Assembly (NCBI RefSeq): GCF_963678975.1
Contig: NC_089274.1
Coordinates: 19,803,133-19,867,132, forward strand
DNA from: Dysidea avara
Lineage: Eukaryota; Porifera; Demospongiae; Dictyoceratida; Dysideidae
Length of the DNA stretch: 64,000 nt
Direction of reading: 5' to 3'
Shown here piece after piece: positions 22,418 to 34,200 of the stretch (positions within the stretch are counted from its first letter, which is position 1; every line of letters starts with the position of its first letter). Below the pieces are notes generated by a model. The model was not told the origin of the DNA and did not search any database. It saw only the letters and a list, made by a program, of their open reading frames with translations. The translations under genes and the position numbers were made by a program.

Positions 22418-23173
22418 AGGTTACGGGCTACCCATTAAATAATTTTGTAGGCGCTTTGCTTATATTAACCGTTTTGCACGGAAGAACTCACTAAAATAAC
22501 ATGGTATATTAACGTACAAGAAATACCAAAAGCGGCGATACACTCAACAAGAGATGCGCTTGTACAGAAATGCAGGCACTAAACAGCGAAACTGTTGAGT
22601 TGCTATTCATCAAAAACCAGGTTTCATGGGAAGCCAGACCATGATAATCAGCATTAATAAGCTATTACTTAGTGATTTCTAGGTCCTCACGAACGAATTG
22701 AGTTGTTATCCGATTGTAACAGCACTGTAGTGCACTCGCGGTATTTCCGTAGCAGAACTAATCGCCATTATCCTTGAAAGATACGATAATTAACCAGCTT
22801 CTAGTCAGCTTTCCCACAAAGTCTCCACGACAGGACCTAGATAATATAACCACCCATTGACACTGCCATAAAAAATTAGTGCTGATTGGCTGACAGCTGC
22901 TATTTTTGATGAATAATAACCACATTAAGCAGTAGCGCTAAACGCTGGTTCAACCACATTGCGGGGACTTAATTTTACGCTTGACTACCTTCCGCAGTAA
23001 ATTATTAACACTCACTTTGTATGATTCCTCCGCTATTATCACGTGGCTATACAATGCTTTAAAGTTAACAACCTTCTCACTAACACCTGCTCGAGTTTCG
23101 TGCCAGTATTGCACCAACCATTATCGCGCATCGAAAAATAATAACTTATTATTAAGCGCCTAACCCGTAACCT
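22418..23173. mobile_element. 756-bp MITE with AGGTTACGGG ends
   Basis: Ends are AGGTTACGGG in inverted orientation, with further matching AGGCGC subterminal sequence. Unit C has the site without the insertion (AATTTAAAGTTATTATGGCAA, about 47,354-47,374). TTA or TA is duplicated at the borders, so a TA- or TTA-targeting superfamily is likely. Base composition is richer in G and C than its surroundings. No transposase frame is present; the 60-codon frame at 22,981 is incidental. Confidence 0.85.
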
Positions 23174-26100
23174 TAATATGGCAATATTCTATTGCTTATA
23201 GACTCTGTACTGTTGCCATAGCAGGTGCCTTTTATGGAATTGTACAATATCAGGAAGTATCAATCACATTGTTATCCTACTATTGTTATTGACATGAAAT
23301 TATCTCTATAGTTCAGGAAATTGCATTCTAGCCGGTCAGTGTGGCACGGTTTATAATTTGATGTTTTCCAACATACTCTTTAGTCCTTTCATATATGTGT
23401 ATGTGTTTATAAACTGTCGTGTGTGGTACTCTTTATGTGTGACATCATTCACCTGTTAATTGTGACCATACATGGTAGTCATAGCTACACAGTGTATCCA
23501 TGAAAATAATAATCATCTTACAGACTAGATCATTTTACAATACTTCCCTTGTAAATGTTCTACTGTTTTCTTTCCTATCTACATAGGTTCATGCCCTGGT
23601 TTACTAAGATTATTTCATGTGTCTGTCTGCATGCAGTGTATTGTCTCTCCACATGGCTGTCTGCACCCATGTGTCCATGCTGTTTGTGCTGTCTGCATTC
23701 ATTGTATATAAACTCCTCTCAAGGAGACATCTCACTTGAATAATGTGACACAATCTGTACAATGTTGAATAATTTGCATGTTTGTGTGCTACTGGATCTA
23801 TAGTGTATATGGTACGATAGTACGTACTGTATAGTAGGGATCGTGCAGAGCTGGGCTTTTCCAGCCCAAAATATCACCCTAAAACCAGCCTCAATTTCCC
23901 TTCATAACAATTTGGTGGTATTGGTTAGGTGCAGTCAAGCCCAAAAATATCCTAACCACTGTGCTACCTACTGCTATATAGCTGCTAGCTACCTCAGCTG
24001 AATTTTTGACTACTTTAAATGCAAGACAATATAAATAGTGGTCTAACCTATATCAGAGAAGATAGCTAAAACTGAACCCAAACCCTAACCCTAACTTTGG
24101 ACTACTAGAATTGTGAGAAATTGTTCTGGATAGTATAGAGGGCGCATTAGCTCCCTCTATCATGGAACCTCTTCTCTTTAATTTTATAAAAATAACAAAA
24201 GTGGGCCAAAAAATTGGCCCAGGGTGGATAAAAACTTGTTCTTAGCAAAGTAGAACAGAGATGTGCTGAATAGTTGGCACCGTTACGTGCTGTTTTACTG
24301 TGTAAGTTCTTTGTACTAAGCTATTTAATTCTATGAACACTGATGTGCTGGCCTGTATGCCCAGCTTGTTACAAATGAGATTGGTTACTTAGGGCATACA
24401 CCTGCAATGCTGACCAACCTATCTTGTGCATGCAAGTTACCATTAAGTCATTGTTTAATCAAGCTGCCAGAATTGCAATATCCTGTTCATACTGACAGAA
24501 TTTTCAGTGCTCGCTCCTTAGATCTGTGGGATCTGTCAAATCTAATTAATTTAACATAATAATTGATGTATGTGTGTGTTTTGTTTCTTTTGTGTGTGTG
24601 TTTGCCTTGCCAGAGCTCCAGCTGCTTTAAAGCTTGGTACCCCTTTGTCCAGGTCACTTATTTATTTCCTGTACATTGTCTAAGATGTATAAATTAATTA
24701 AATCAATTGTTGTAGAATATCAGTACACCAACCTATGTACAAAATTACAGTTTATGTTCAACAAAAGAAATTGATGGTGTCTTCATTGATTGACTTCCCA
24801 TAGGAAACAAGCTAGTCATGTAGATTGATCACCAGTTCTACCTCTCAAATATGGACACATGTCCATGGTTTCAATAATTTTGTGGACTTCAAAAATTGTC
24901 ACATGATGTCTGTGGTAGAGGGGCTTTCACTCGATTGTTATGGTAGTTGCTGAGTGTTTGTGTAGAATAAGATTTGAAATGTGATAGCTTTCTCGTGCAA
25001 TAATATTCTCATCTCCACTGTTGTCACTTTTATTTATGGTGCACTACATTGACTACGCCCCCACAGCCTTTGAAAATGTATTCTGTGTCCGCATTGTCCC
25101 CCATAGCACAGTCTGTCTTTTAGTGAAACCACTTAATAGGGGCAAGGTAGGACCTTGTTTGGGAGCAAACTCAATAATGAGATGGGCTTTTTCATCATCA
25201 GTTTTACCAGTTCAGCATTGAATATAAAATTACATTGTAGAGTACAGCCTATACCAACCCACTTAAGTGGTCTTATTATTGACATATTGATAACTAGTAG
25301 CTATACTGTATACTAACTTGATCCCGGCAATTTATCATACACAAAAATGAGACAGTATATTATTACTGGTATACGTGTGTCCCTTGCAGTCTAAGCTACC
25401 ACTACTGGATGCATTCCAAGGCTCACATGATCCAGAGTTCAGTAAGTACTCAATACTGGTAAAAATAAAATATAATATTAACTAAGCAACTAAAATATGA
25501 CACTTCATAAAATTAATATATAGTGATTCCAAGCATGCATCATTAAGACTATATATGTTAAGGACCCCTTAGTGAATATGTACTGTTGATATGGTCTATG
25601 TGAGTAGGAGTAATACAGAATGTGATGTCTTAATAGAGGATGATCTTGACTCTGGCCTTAGGAAGAGCTTGATTAGAAACTGTTAACAGCTGGAGTAGAC
25701 AAAGAGTAAGTATATGTGCCATATGCTGTTTACAGCATGACTGCTAATTGATTATCTCTGCTTGCTTAGCATTCACTTGCCTTCTCTAGTTCTCCTCAAT
25801 GTACTGTCATCAATTCTAAGTTTTTATGAAGACCAATGTGGCTAGATGTTTTGGCTATACATGTATACTACTATTAATTTTTGTCCCAGTCATTTGTGCT
25901 GATCCAGTTAATATTTCAGTTGCATGAGCTCACACAATGTCTTAATAGTATATGTCAATGGTAACCCCTGCCTTGAAATGTCAGCACAGAATGCTAATAA
26001 AACAGATACTTCCAGGTTTTGGAGGCAACACAGTCTGTGCTATGCTGGTCTGGCCTTCAATTATTATTATTATTTTTGTAAAAACATGTCATTAGACTCA

Positions 26101-27247
26101 AGTTAAACCTCTTGAGAGACTTTAATCTTTGTCCTATGAAAGTTGCTACTGAGTCAACTAATACACTATTGCCTGTTGAGGTGCATTGCCATGGTGGTGT
26201 TATTGGTACAGGTGTTGTGTTGTAAACATTTTCAACTGAATATCAAAATATTAATTTTAGTGTTTTAGATCATGGCAGGAAGTGTCTCTTAATTGTGGTT
26301 ATATAATATCACCAGTAGACTATTTGACATCTTGTGGTATAGTGGTGTGAGTTAAGGTGAGTTTGTATTGTCAGTATCCACCCTTATCAATACTTCCTGA
26401 GATTGGTAGATATTTTCTGTGATTAGCTATTAAAAAAATTATAGACTTTTCAAAATGATATCTTTCTCTCCAGTCACAGAGTTAATGAAACTTTTAGCAG
26501 TCTGTACTTTCTCCTATCTTTCTCATTAGCCGCCACAAGATGTGTATGAAATGAAGGAAACACTACATATAAGATAGTTTAAACTACAACCCAAGTCATT
26601 TATGCATCAAGACTCATCACGGTAGTGAATCACACAGCCAAGAGAGTAAATAAGTTTGAAAACTATAGCAAGTAACAGTTTTTCAGATTTTTAACACCTC
26701 AGCTTATGGATGTACAACAAGCCTTCAACTCAATATCACACACAAACAATACCTCTATACATCATTCACCTAATATGAAGGAAGGGTAACTCTTTTTTGT
26801 CACACGTGCCTTAATATAATTGGTTAGCCATCATTTTCTTCTTCCTTAAATCTGAATTATAAAGCTGTATGATCACACTTTTTAGGACATTGTCATTTGA
26901 GCACATTGTAAACGTTTCAAGAAAATATGAATTCTTCTTTAGTATCTCTAACCTGGTAAACATGACAGCCACCTCTTCCATGCCAGCATCTTGATGACAT
27001 CCAGTATCCTAATAAATTCAAGCACATGTTGAGAGCATAGGTGGTGGAAAAGTAGTGTTCTGGGCAATAAATGCTTGTACAACAGATCAAAATGCTCTAA
27101 TAGAGCAGTCAGCCACTCTAAAAAATATTCACATGCTTTTTATAAGTTGCTACTTAATTTCTCTACAACACAATAAAAATAGTCTATTAGCTATCAGTTC
27201 CTCCCTGAGAGAATTCCCCGTATACTTCCAAGGACGACATCCATGTC
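23174..27247. other. Non-coding spacer, unit B
   Basis: 23,180-24,060 matches 47,363-48,725 with internal indels, and 25,835-27,247 matches 48,755-50,116. The stretch 24,060-25,835 has no counterpart in unit C but resembles 7,880-8,300 of unit A, so C lost it. A short AACCCTAACCCTAAC tract at 24,078-24,092 is too short to be telomeric. No gene is supported. Confidence 0.5.
23823..23965. mobile_element. Fragment of TAGTAGGGAT-ended element (copy 1)
   Basis: Begins with the sequence TACTGTATAGTAGGGATCGT, shared almost exactly with 48,014 in unit C and, as ACTGTATAGTAGGGAT, with 28,999. This copy lost its middle relative to unit C, which continues to about 48,320. The family has CAGCCCAAAATATCA and GTCAAGCCCAAAAATAT segments. 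Superfamily unknown. Confidence 0.5.
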
Positions 27248-27661
27248 CAGTGGTGGATCTAGGTGGGTTTCTGATGAAACTCTCTTTTTAAATTTAGCTC
27301 ATGGCAGTCTAACTAACTTTGTTATTGCTGTATTGACAATTTATTATAACAAAATATCCGGTTATACCACTGTATTTCAGTAGCATGTATGTAACTTCTT
27401 ATATACCACTGCATTAAAAACAATCACAATACTCTAATAGAGCAGTCGACTGACTACTCTAACAATAAAGCAATCAAAACTACAGATTAATAACAACTTT
27501 TGTTCTACAGTTAGCTCGTTGTAATTGCTAACTAAAAGTAGCCAATTCTGATTTCAGAGTTTTTAAAATCTCAAAATTTTCTGGAGGCATGTACTCAGAC
27601 ACCTTATTATACATTTTTTTATTAATCTTAACACCCTTTTAAAATCCTAGATCTAGCACTG
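27248..27661. mobile_element. hAT-like MITE 4 (older, shared with unit C)
   Basis: Ends are CAGTGGTGGATCTAGG and the complement of CCTAGATCTAGCACTG, resembling common animal hAT termini. Unit C carries the same insertion at 50,117-50,530, so it predates the B/C duplication. Target duplication is no longer clear. The interior contains one TACTCTAATAGAGCAGTC motif. Confidence 0.65.
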
Positions 27662-28979
27662 AAGCTCCAGCTTGGGAAGTTCATTGGTAGAATGGTAGTG
27701 AGACTTGTTACCAACTTGAAATACCAACTGATGATGATGGAGATGAGTCCTTCAGCCACAAACATGTAAATAAATTCATTTGTATATTATTAAACCATTC
27801 AATTCACAGAAATCCTCCATGCAAAAAACAGCTTGGCTATAAAAGAGATGTATCCATGGAAGTAAAATAGAGGCTGATATCTTAAGCAGCCAAAAATAAA
27901 TGCTAATACAACCAAGGCCACTTGTTGTTGATTTTATGTTTCAGATCCTCCTCTCACATTGCTGCCTCACTGCCCAAATTTGGTCATAATTGTGACATCA
28001 TCTCAAAATGGAAAGAATAACTAGATAAGCTGATGACCCAACTCATATTGGGAAGTTCAGATAGTAGGGTAGTGATTAATAACAGATCGAAATAATCTAA
28101 TAGAGCATTCAACCAGCTTTAATAAAACAGTCACATGTATATAATGGATTCTAAATAATGAACTACCCTAGGTAACTTCCCTGATCTGAAGTGTAAAATT
28201 AAACATAAGTGGCCTAACTAAAGTTTTAACTAAGCACCTTTGTCAGGGACTTGTGTTCTTGTGTTTGAATGTAAATACGAGTCAGTGATAAAGGTCCATC
28301 ATTCTTGGATATTAGTCCTTTTGGTTGCCATTTTTTGTTTTACTTTTATAGACATGCATTTTTATAGCCAAGCTGTTTTTGAGTGGAGAAAATATATATT
28401 GAAATCAGATCACCATCACTGATCCAGATGACCCACTGACTACTGACTAGGATAGCAATCCAGGTCAGACCCAAATTTGACCCAGATGTGACCTGGATTA
28501 AAGTTGAGGCACATGCTAAACTTTTATTTTGAGCACTATGAATTGCTTCTATGTTATAGTTGCAGGAGCCAAAGTTAACTGTATAGATTTATTAAACATA
28601 CAGTAATACAGGCAAACAGTATTCATCAGTACTCAAGTGAGTGTGGCTCCAAATTGGATGACTTGTAGTGGCATTTTTCTTACTGTGTTAATGCTTCCCC
28701 AATGAGTGATCATTGAAAAAGTAGCAAGAAAATTGTATATGGATGATATGAAAATGGTTATCTGCTAATGCTTTCAAGATAATTATCTGTGTTGTCCCAT
28801 AGATAGGATTTTCCAAACACCAAATGATTGAAATACTCTAATAAAGCAGTCACATAGTTTGATTTGAAAATGCTCCCATGCTCTGCTTCCTATCTATTTC
28901 TTCAGAATATACTCATTTGCAATGACAAGGATTGTGCAAGGCATTATAATGAGAATGTAGGGCTGTTAGTGATGATTAT
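27662..28979. other. Spacer nearly identical to 50,531-51,790
   Basis: Non-coding and highly similar between units B and C. It contains two further CTCTAATA-type motifs (28,093 and 28,834). The plus-strand frame at 28,240-28,422 is interrupted in unit C. Confidence 0.5.
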
Positions 28980-29194
28980 CATACAGTACAATATTACTGT
29001 ATAGTAGGGATGATGGTGTGGGCGTGGTCCACGAAGAAAAATCTACCCAAAATCATCTTCAGAAATCCTTCACGGCCATTTCACAGTATTGTTCAGATAT
29101 AAACAAGCCCAAATGTGTCTTCAGAACAACCCGAAATATTTCCGACGAGGTGCTACGAAATTTTAAAAATATATTATTTTAGGGAATTTTCTAC

Positions 29195-29252
29195 TGCCTC
29201 ACTGCCTAGCTGCCTCACTGCCTAGCTGCCTCACCGCCTAGCTGCCTCACTG
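29195..29252. repeat. 16-bp tandem repeat
   Basis: About 3.6 copies of TGCCTCACTGCCTAGC, with one C-for-T change. The matching element in unit C (about 48,220) has no such tandem repeat. Confidence 0.85.
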
Positions 29253-29423
29253 ATGCGTTCAGTCAAGCGTAGCGGAAAACTGGCTACAGCTACATCCTTG
29301 CTTCTTTGGCGAAAATGCTTCGAATTTTGTGGAGAAAAACCTTTCACAATATTAAATACCTACGATGTGTGCGCTACTGTCTTACTGTTTTATCTTTGAT
29401 CCTTCTTTATCATGGCCATCTCT

Positions 29424-29551
29424 TAGTCTCGCGTGGCCAGACCCTTTCCGCGCAGCCGCTTATCGATTGGAAATTATAACCTTGTAGCGCGGCGCTTATA
29501 ATTTCCAATCGATAAGCGGCTGCGCGGAAAGGGTCTGGCCACGCGAGACTA
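29424..29551. mobile_element. GC-rich hairpin element with 9-bp target duplication
   Basis: A 128-bp insertion that is almost entirely a perfect inverted repeat. Each arm is about 55 bp, starting TAGTCTCGCGTGGCCAGACC, around an 18-bp loop (29,479-29,496). GCCATCTCT is duplicated on both sides (29,415-29,423 and 29,552-29,560). Nine-base target duplications with long inverted ends suggest a Mutator-like or foldback element. Perfect arms suggest a young insertion. Confidence 0.92.
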
Positions 29552-30130
29552 GCCATCTCTCATGCCGGGTACGGCTTCCATCAAAGCACGCACACCACAG
29601 CGCCCCAACATATTGGAATAAACGTGTAGCATAATTGTAGCAAGCACATGATTTTAATGTTGGGATACACCTCGGGATATGCTGCTGCCTGTTCAACATC
29701 GCCACTACACGCATAAGGATTCAGTAGAGTGTTTGCTTTGGCTCGAAGGTGGTTTCTTTTCTGAGTTTAAAAACCGGTTGTATATGGCGCCTCTCTACAG
29801 ACTCTATGGGTAGCTTTCCCAGAGCACTTTTCAGGCGTACTACAACTGAAAAACACCATAGTAGGCCTCATAGGCTCGCGTATCTCATCGTCTAGAAAGT
29901 GGGCGTGACCCGTACTTACGCAAACTAAAAGTAAGAGCAGCCCTGAGGCTTTGTTGAAAGAATTAGTGGAAAATAATACTGTAGACACACTATAAAACAG
30001 TTGAAAAGATGCTTCTGTGGGTAATGTGTTGTTTAAAGCGGTTTGTTAAAAATCAGCATCCTTAGGAACGTTTAGCTGTGTATTTCGAGAATACGGTTAT
30101 TCAATAAAATTTACAAAAAAAGTACACAAA

Positions 30131-30376
30131 CAAGTGCAAGAAAAAATTAGGAATATTCCATATGAGTAGGGACTGTAGCAATAAAAAGCGCTGAGACAAA
30201 ACACAACTGAATGATTGCATTTTAATCCCTACTTTAACCTGCTATGATGTATGGTTAAAGTAGGGATTAAAATGCAATCATTCAGTTGTGTTTTGTCTCA
30301 GTGGCTTGTTTCAGTGCTTTTTATTGCTGCAGTCCCTACTCATATGGAAAATTCCTAATTTTTTCTTGCACTTGTT
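30131..30376. repeat. Foldback with AGTAGGGA boxes
   Basis: Long inverted repeat centred near 30,246. From the left, ACAAGTGCAAGAAAAAATTA, CATATGAGTAGGGACTG, GCTGAGACAAAACACAACTG and TTTTAATCCCTACTTTAACC all recur inverted on the right. The right arm has a short extra stretch (GTGGCTTGTTTCA) not present on the left. Arms are over 100 bp and would form a large cruciform. Confidence 0.85.
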
Positions 30377-30946
30377 AATTAAGGCTTACTGTATGACAAT
30401 GGTAGCACTTGCAGTTTGCAAGGCCATGATGCATTTATCACCTAATTTATTTATACCATTGTGGAAGGTAGAGCTGTAGAATCAATAACCTACACCTAAT
30501 TGTTGACAGAATTTCAGTGCAAATTTACATGCAATACATTGAAGCTCCACTTGGCATTGACCTCATTAACAAGACCACTTCATTATTGAGACAATGTAGC
30601 TAAAGTAAGCTCCTATAACTAAGTAACTATGAGTAACATAATGATCTATGGAGCCTTTGTGTGCAGCACTTGATAAATGCTGATTTGGTGTCGTCTATAA
30701 CCAGTAATGTCTGGCGGTGTTGTCTCTGTTATGTATGAACTAATATTTTCCTGGAATACTGGAAAGGTAAATACATAAAGTGATGATATGAAACTCTATA
30801 CCAGGTAACATCATCAGATTATGAATATGCTTAGTGCTGTCAGTTATAGGATCAACTATCCAGTGAAATCACCATTGGTATGTCAAATGTGTTGACAACT
30901 GACGTGGTATAACAATACTATACTTGGCCAATGAATATAATTATAT
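30377..30946. other. Spacer matching 51,796-52,360
   Basis: Non-coding. It contains one copy of the dispersed 'AACCAGTAATGTCTGG' segment (about 30,698-30,740). Similar to unit C throughout. Confidence 0.5.
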
Positions 30947-31225
30947 CAAGAGTACATAATAAAAATAGGGAGGGAGAGTGTCTAACTGCCAATACAGCCT
31001 GTACAAAATCACTGCGTATTATTGAATAGACAATGATCTTTGAACAAATTAACACTTTAACTGATGATAGAGATCTGTTGATAGGTGTTGAGTGCTGTTG
31101 ATAAGTATTGAATAACGTAAAGCTTTTGCTCTACCAATGTGTGGATTGTCTATAATACGCAGTGATTTTGGCTGAAGGTGTCCTAGTTAGACACTCTCCC
31201 TCCCTATTTTTATTATGTACTCTTG
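30947..31225. mobile_element. MITE with 40-bp perfect inverted ends
   Basis: A 279-bp insertion with perfect 40-bp terminal inverted repeats starting CAAGAGTACATAATAAAAAT, and further imperfect pairing inside (CAAAATCACTGCGTATTAT). ATTATAT is duplicated on each side (30,940-30,946 and 31,226-31,232). Unit C holds the empty site AATTATATTGATAATAC at about 52,362. Superfamily is not clear from a 7-bp duplication. Confidence 0.92.
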
Positions 31226-34200
31226 ATTATATTGATAATACAGATGAAGAATCAACTTCAGCTATAGCACCCATCCTCCATCCATTAGTGTGGCACATGT
31301 TAAGAAAATTTTCATATTAACAAAGCCCTAACATCATTGTTCAGGTTACTTATTGTTCCATACAGTTTCAGAAATTTGGGGGGAGGACAAGTAGGTTCAG
31401 TGTAATGGTAAGACCATTTTCACCTGATGTGTTTATACCATTGTGTAAGGTAGAACTGTACTACATACAATGAGGGATCATCTCATTATTGTAACAATGT
31501 GAAGCTCTAAGCATAGCTAAAATGTATTTTCATGACCTCATTAATAGTTATTGAGGTAAATGTTGAAGGTGACCCAATTACTGAGACTATTCGATTCTTC
31601 TTGTTGGTTGAAGATTAACCATGAAATGAAACAATAAAAGTAGCCAATGAAATTTGATACATTTTCTACGTAATTAGGGAATGACGTTTGTCATGACGTC
31701 ACTTATTTCAGGTAATTGTGGATAGCAAAATGTCCTGCAGGATTTCTGTGTACAGTACATGACCTGATGTTTGTAGCCAGTAATGTCTGGTGATGTTGTC
31801 TCTACCATATGAACTAATTGTGTTAACATTTTTACCGGAATTCTTATTTGCACAATGAATGAAATCCTAGATGAAGTTAGTAGATTATGACCATGTCTTC
31901 AATGCTTTTGGACTGGCAAGAGATTGACAAGTGTACTCACTGAGCTATAACACACATCAACAGCATCACACAACTGAAATATTTGATGTGTTTCCCATAA
32001 TTATATAGCTAAATGGAAAGTATGTTAGAGAGTTTTCCCTTATCTGGTCAAACATTATGGATGCCCATGCACACGATATGATCTATCATGTGTGCTCACT
32101 GAAAATGTAGACTGCAACAGGAGTCACAACCCAGGAAATTCTTTGTGAGGTTATTACTACCATAACCCTGATGTGCTCAAAGCTTAAAGTGTGTATTTAT
32201 TTAGGAGGCACTCTATTCCTTACTTTGTCAATTGTGTGAACAGTTTTTGTTTTGTTGTGTTCAGAATGTGCAACGAGGTACTAAGAAAATAGCATTTATT
32301 ACTCCAGTATAATCATTTAGTCCTATATCCATTAGCAATACTCTAGTAATATTGTCGTAGTGATGCTTTCTGTCCGGCTTACTTGTGTGTGTCATGTAAC
32401 TAGACTTTTCTCTGTAACTTGATACAGCTCACTTTTAATACAAGAACATGTGTTTAATAAAAAATGTATGATACTCCTTAACCACATTGTCACTTTTTTA
32501 GCTCCCTCCCTGGTGGACTATATATTTAGCAAATGGATGCCACTGTCATCTCTTGCACCTTTCAACACCACCCATGCAAACAAGTTGACTTATCCTTAGT
32601 CTAGTTACATCTCCTGCTGAGATGTAGTAATTGAGGTAGTGTGGAATCTTTGCTTTTGATTCTTCTGAATTCCAACCTGGAATGGTCACATTCTGACATG
32701 TCAAAAAACTGATTGCATCAGCTTTAAGGAATATATGAACAATATGTTAACTGAAAATGTGTTTAGTCAGTGAAGTGTGAGATGTTGAGCTTGTGGTGAG
32801 GTTAGTGCCTTGATACTCTTCTGAGAAACTCAGGAATGTTGTAATCAACAGTTACTTTGTTTATAGCCAGTATTACTTGAAGTGTTATATTACAAGGGAA
32901 TCCTGTAAATTTGCAGTTGAAGATAGTATCCAGCTAAAATCAAATGTCTCTAAAAGCTTTAATTTTGTTGCTAAGTAAGGAGGAATACATATGTACCTAA
33001 AGGTTTCATTACAGTGTGTACACTTATACACATGACCGATGATACCCACACTTGGTGATTGAGTCACTGGTGATGTGTGTTTAAGTAATAGATGTGCATT
33101 AATACGTAGGTGGTAGATCAGGTATCAATGGTACTATCATGTAGTTCCTCATTAGACTCCATAGTGACTAAGTCTCTTTACACCAACAAACAGAGTCTCA
33201 ATCAGTGACGATGCAATTACAACATTAAACTACGTATCAGAATACTGGCTGATAAACACATTACTTGTAATAAGTGTTCAGTTATATGTTGATAGTGAGG
33301 CATGTTCATGTATTGAGTATTGGTCATATACCCTTAGCCATCATGTGCCAGTTGTTGAATGTGCTGTAACATACTGATTGTACAAAAATGTACTGAATTG
33401 ATAATGAAACAATTACAATTAATTTGAATGGTGGTCTCACATCATATTGTTGATGTTACAATCAAAGGCTGCAACAGAATACGGTATACAGTATGCATGA
33501 ACTATGAGTTATGTGAATTGAACATCTAGTCTCTATAATATAAGAAGCCTTGACCTGCACAACACCAGGCAGGTAGCCATTATAAAAGAGGTTTCAGTTG
33601 TAAAGTATGTAGAAAGGATGACTATTCTATACCTGTGTTAAGTGAAATGTGATTGTGCATCATCTCATCAGTATTTTAATACAATAGTGTTATGTACATA
33701 TACAATACCATGGAATTGTGTATACTGTGAACTTTTAGCAACTACACTGATGTATTGTGCCGAATGTAACCCAGTAGTTACAACCTTGTCATAAACTCTT
33801 GTGTCACAGTTGTTACTAATGCCCAAGGTCCAAGACATTATTAACAGAACACAATGAGAGCAAGCAATACCAGCCTTATATGCATAGCACATCTAACATG
33901 TCATATCAAATAAAGCCCATGCATGCTACCTTAAATCAAACACTGATACTGTGAAAAGGTATTCCATGTTTGTATTGTTACTGGAATAATGTGATAGTAA
34001 TGATCATTGATTTGTACCATATTCTACTCTCTCTGTGTATCAGAGGATCATCCTCAGTCTCCATATTGGAGTAGTGTTTGATAACAGTGAAGCTTTCCCT
34101 AGTATGGAAGACTGATGATAGTCTTCTAGTGAAGTGAGTATTTGGTGAATTTATGCTAGTCTTCCATAGATAACATGTAAGGTCTATGTTAGCAAAGTTT

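Larger units (their letters stand above)
28980..30375. mobile_element. Composite insertion absent from unit C
   Basis: Unit C reads straight through GATGATTATTAATTAAGG near 51,783-51,800; unit B has 1.4 kb between GATGATTAT and TAATTAAGG. The insertion begins with a TAGTAGGGAT-type element, holds a 16-bp tandem repeat (29,195-29,252), a GC-rich hairpin element (29,424-29,551) and a foldback at its right end (30,131-30,375). The middle (29,560-30,030) is richer in CG than the rest. Its short minus-strand frames have no recognisable product. Confidence 0.7.

Noticed and set aside
24078-24092. Telomere-like AACCCTAACCCTAAC
   Set aside because: Only about two and a half units, and similar single units occur at 14,567 and 57,038; not a telomeric array.
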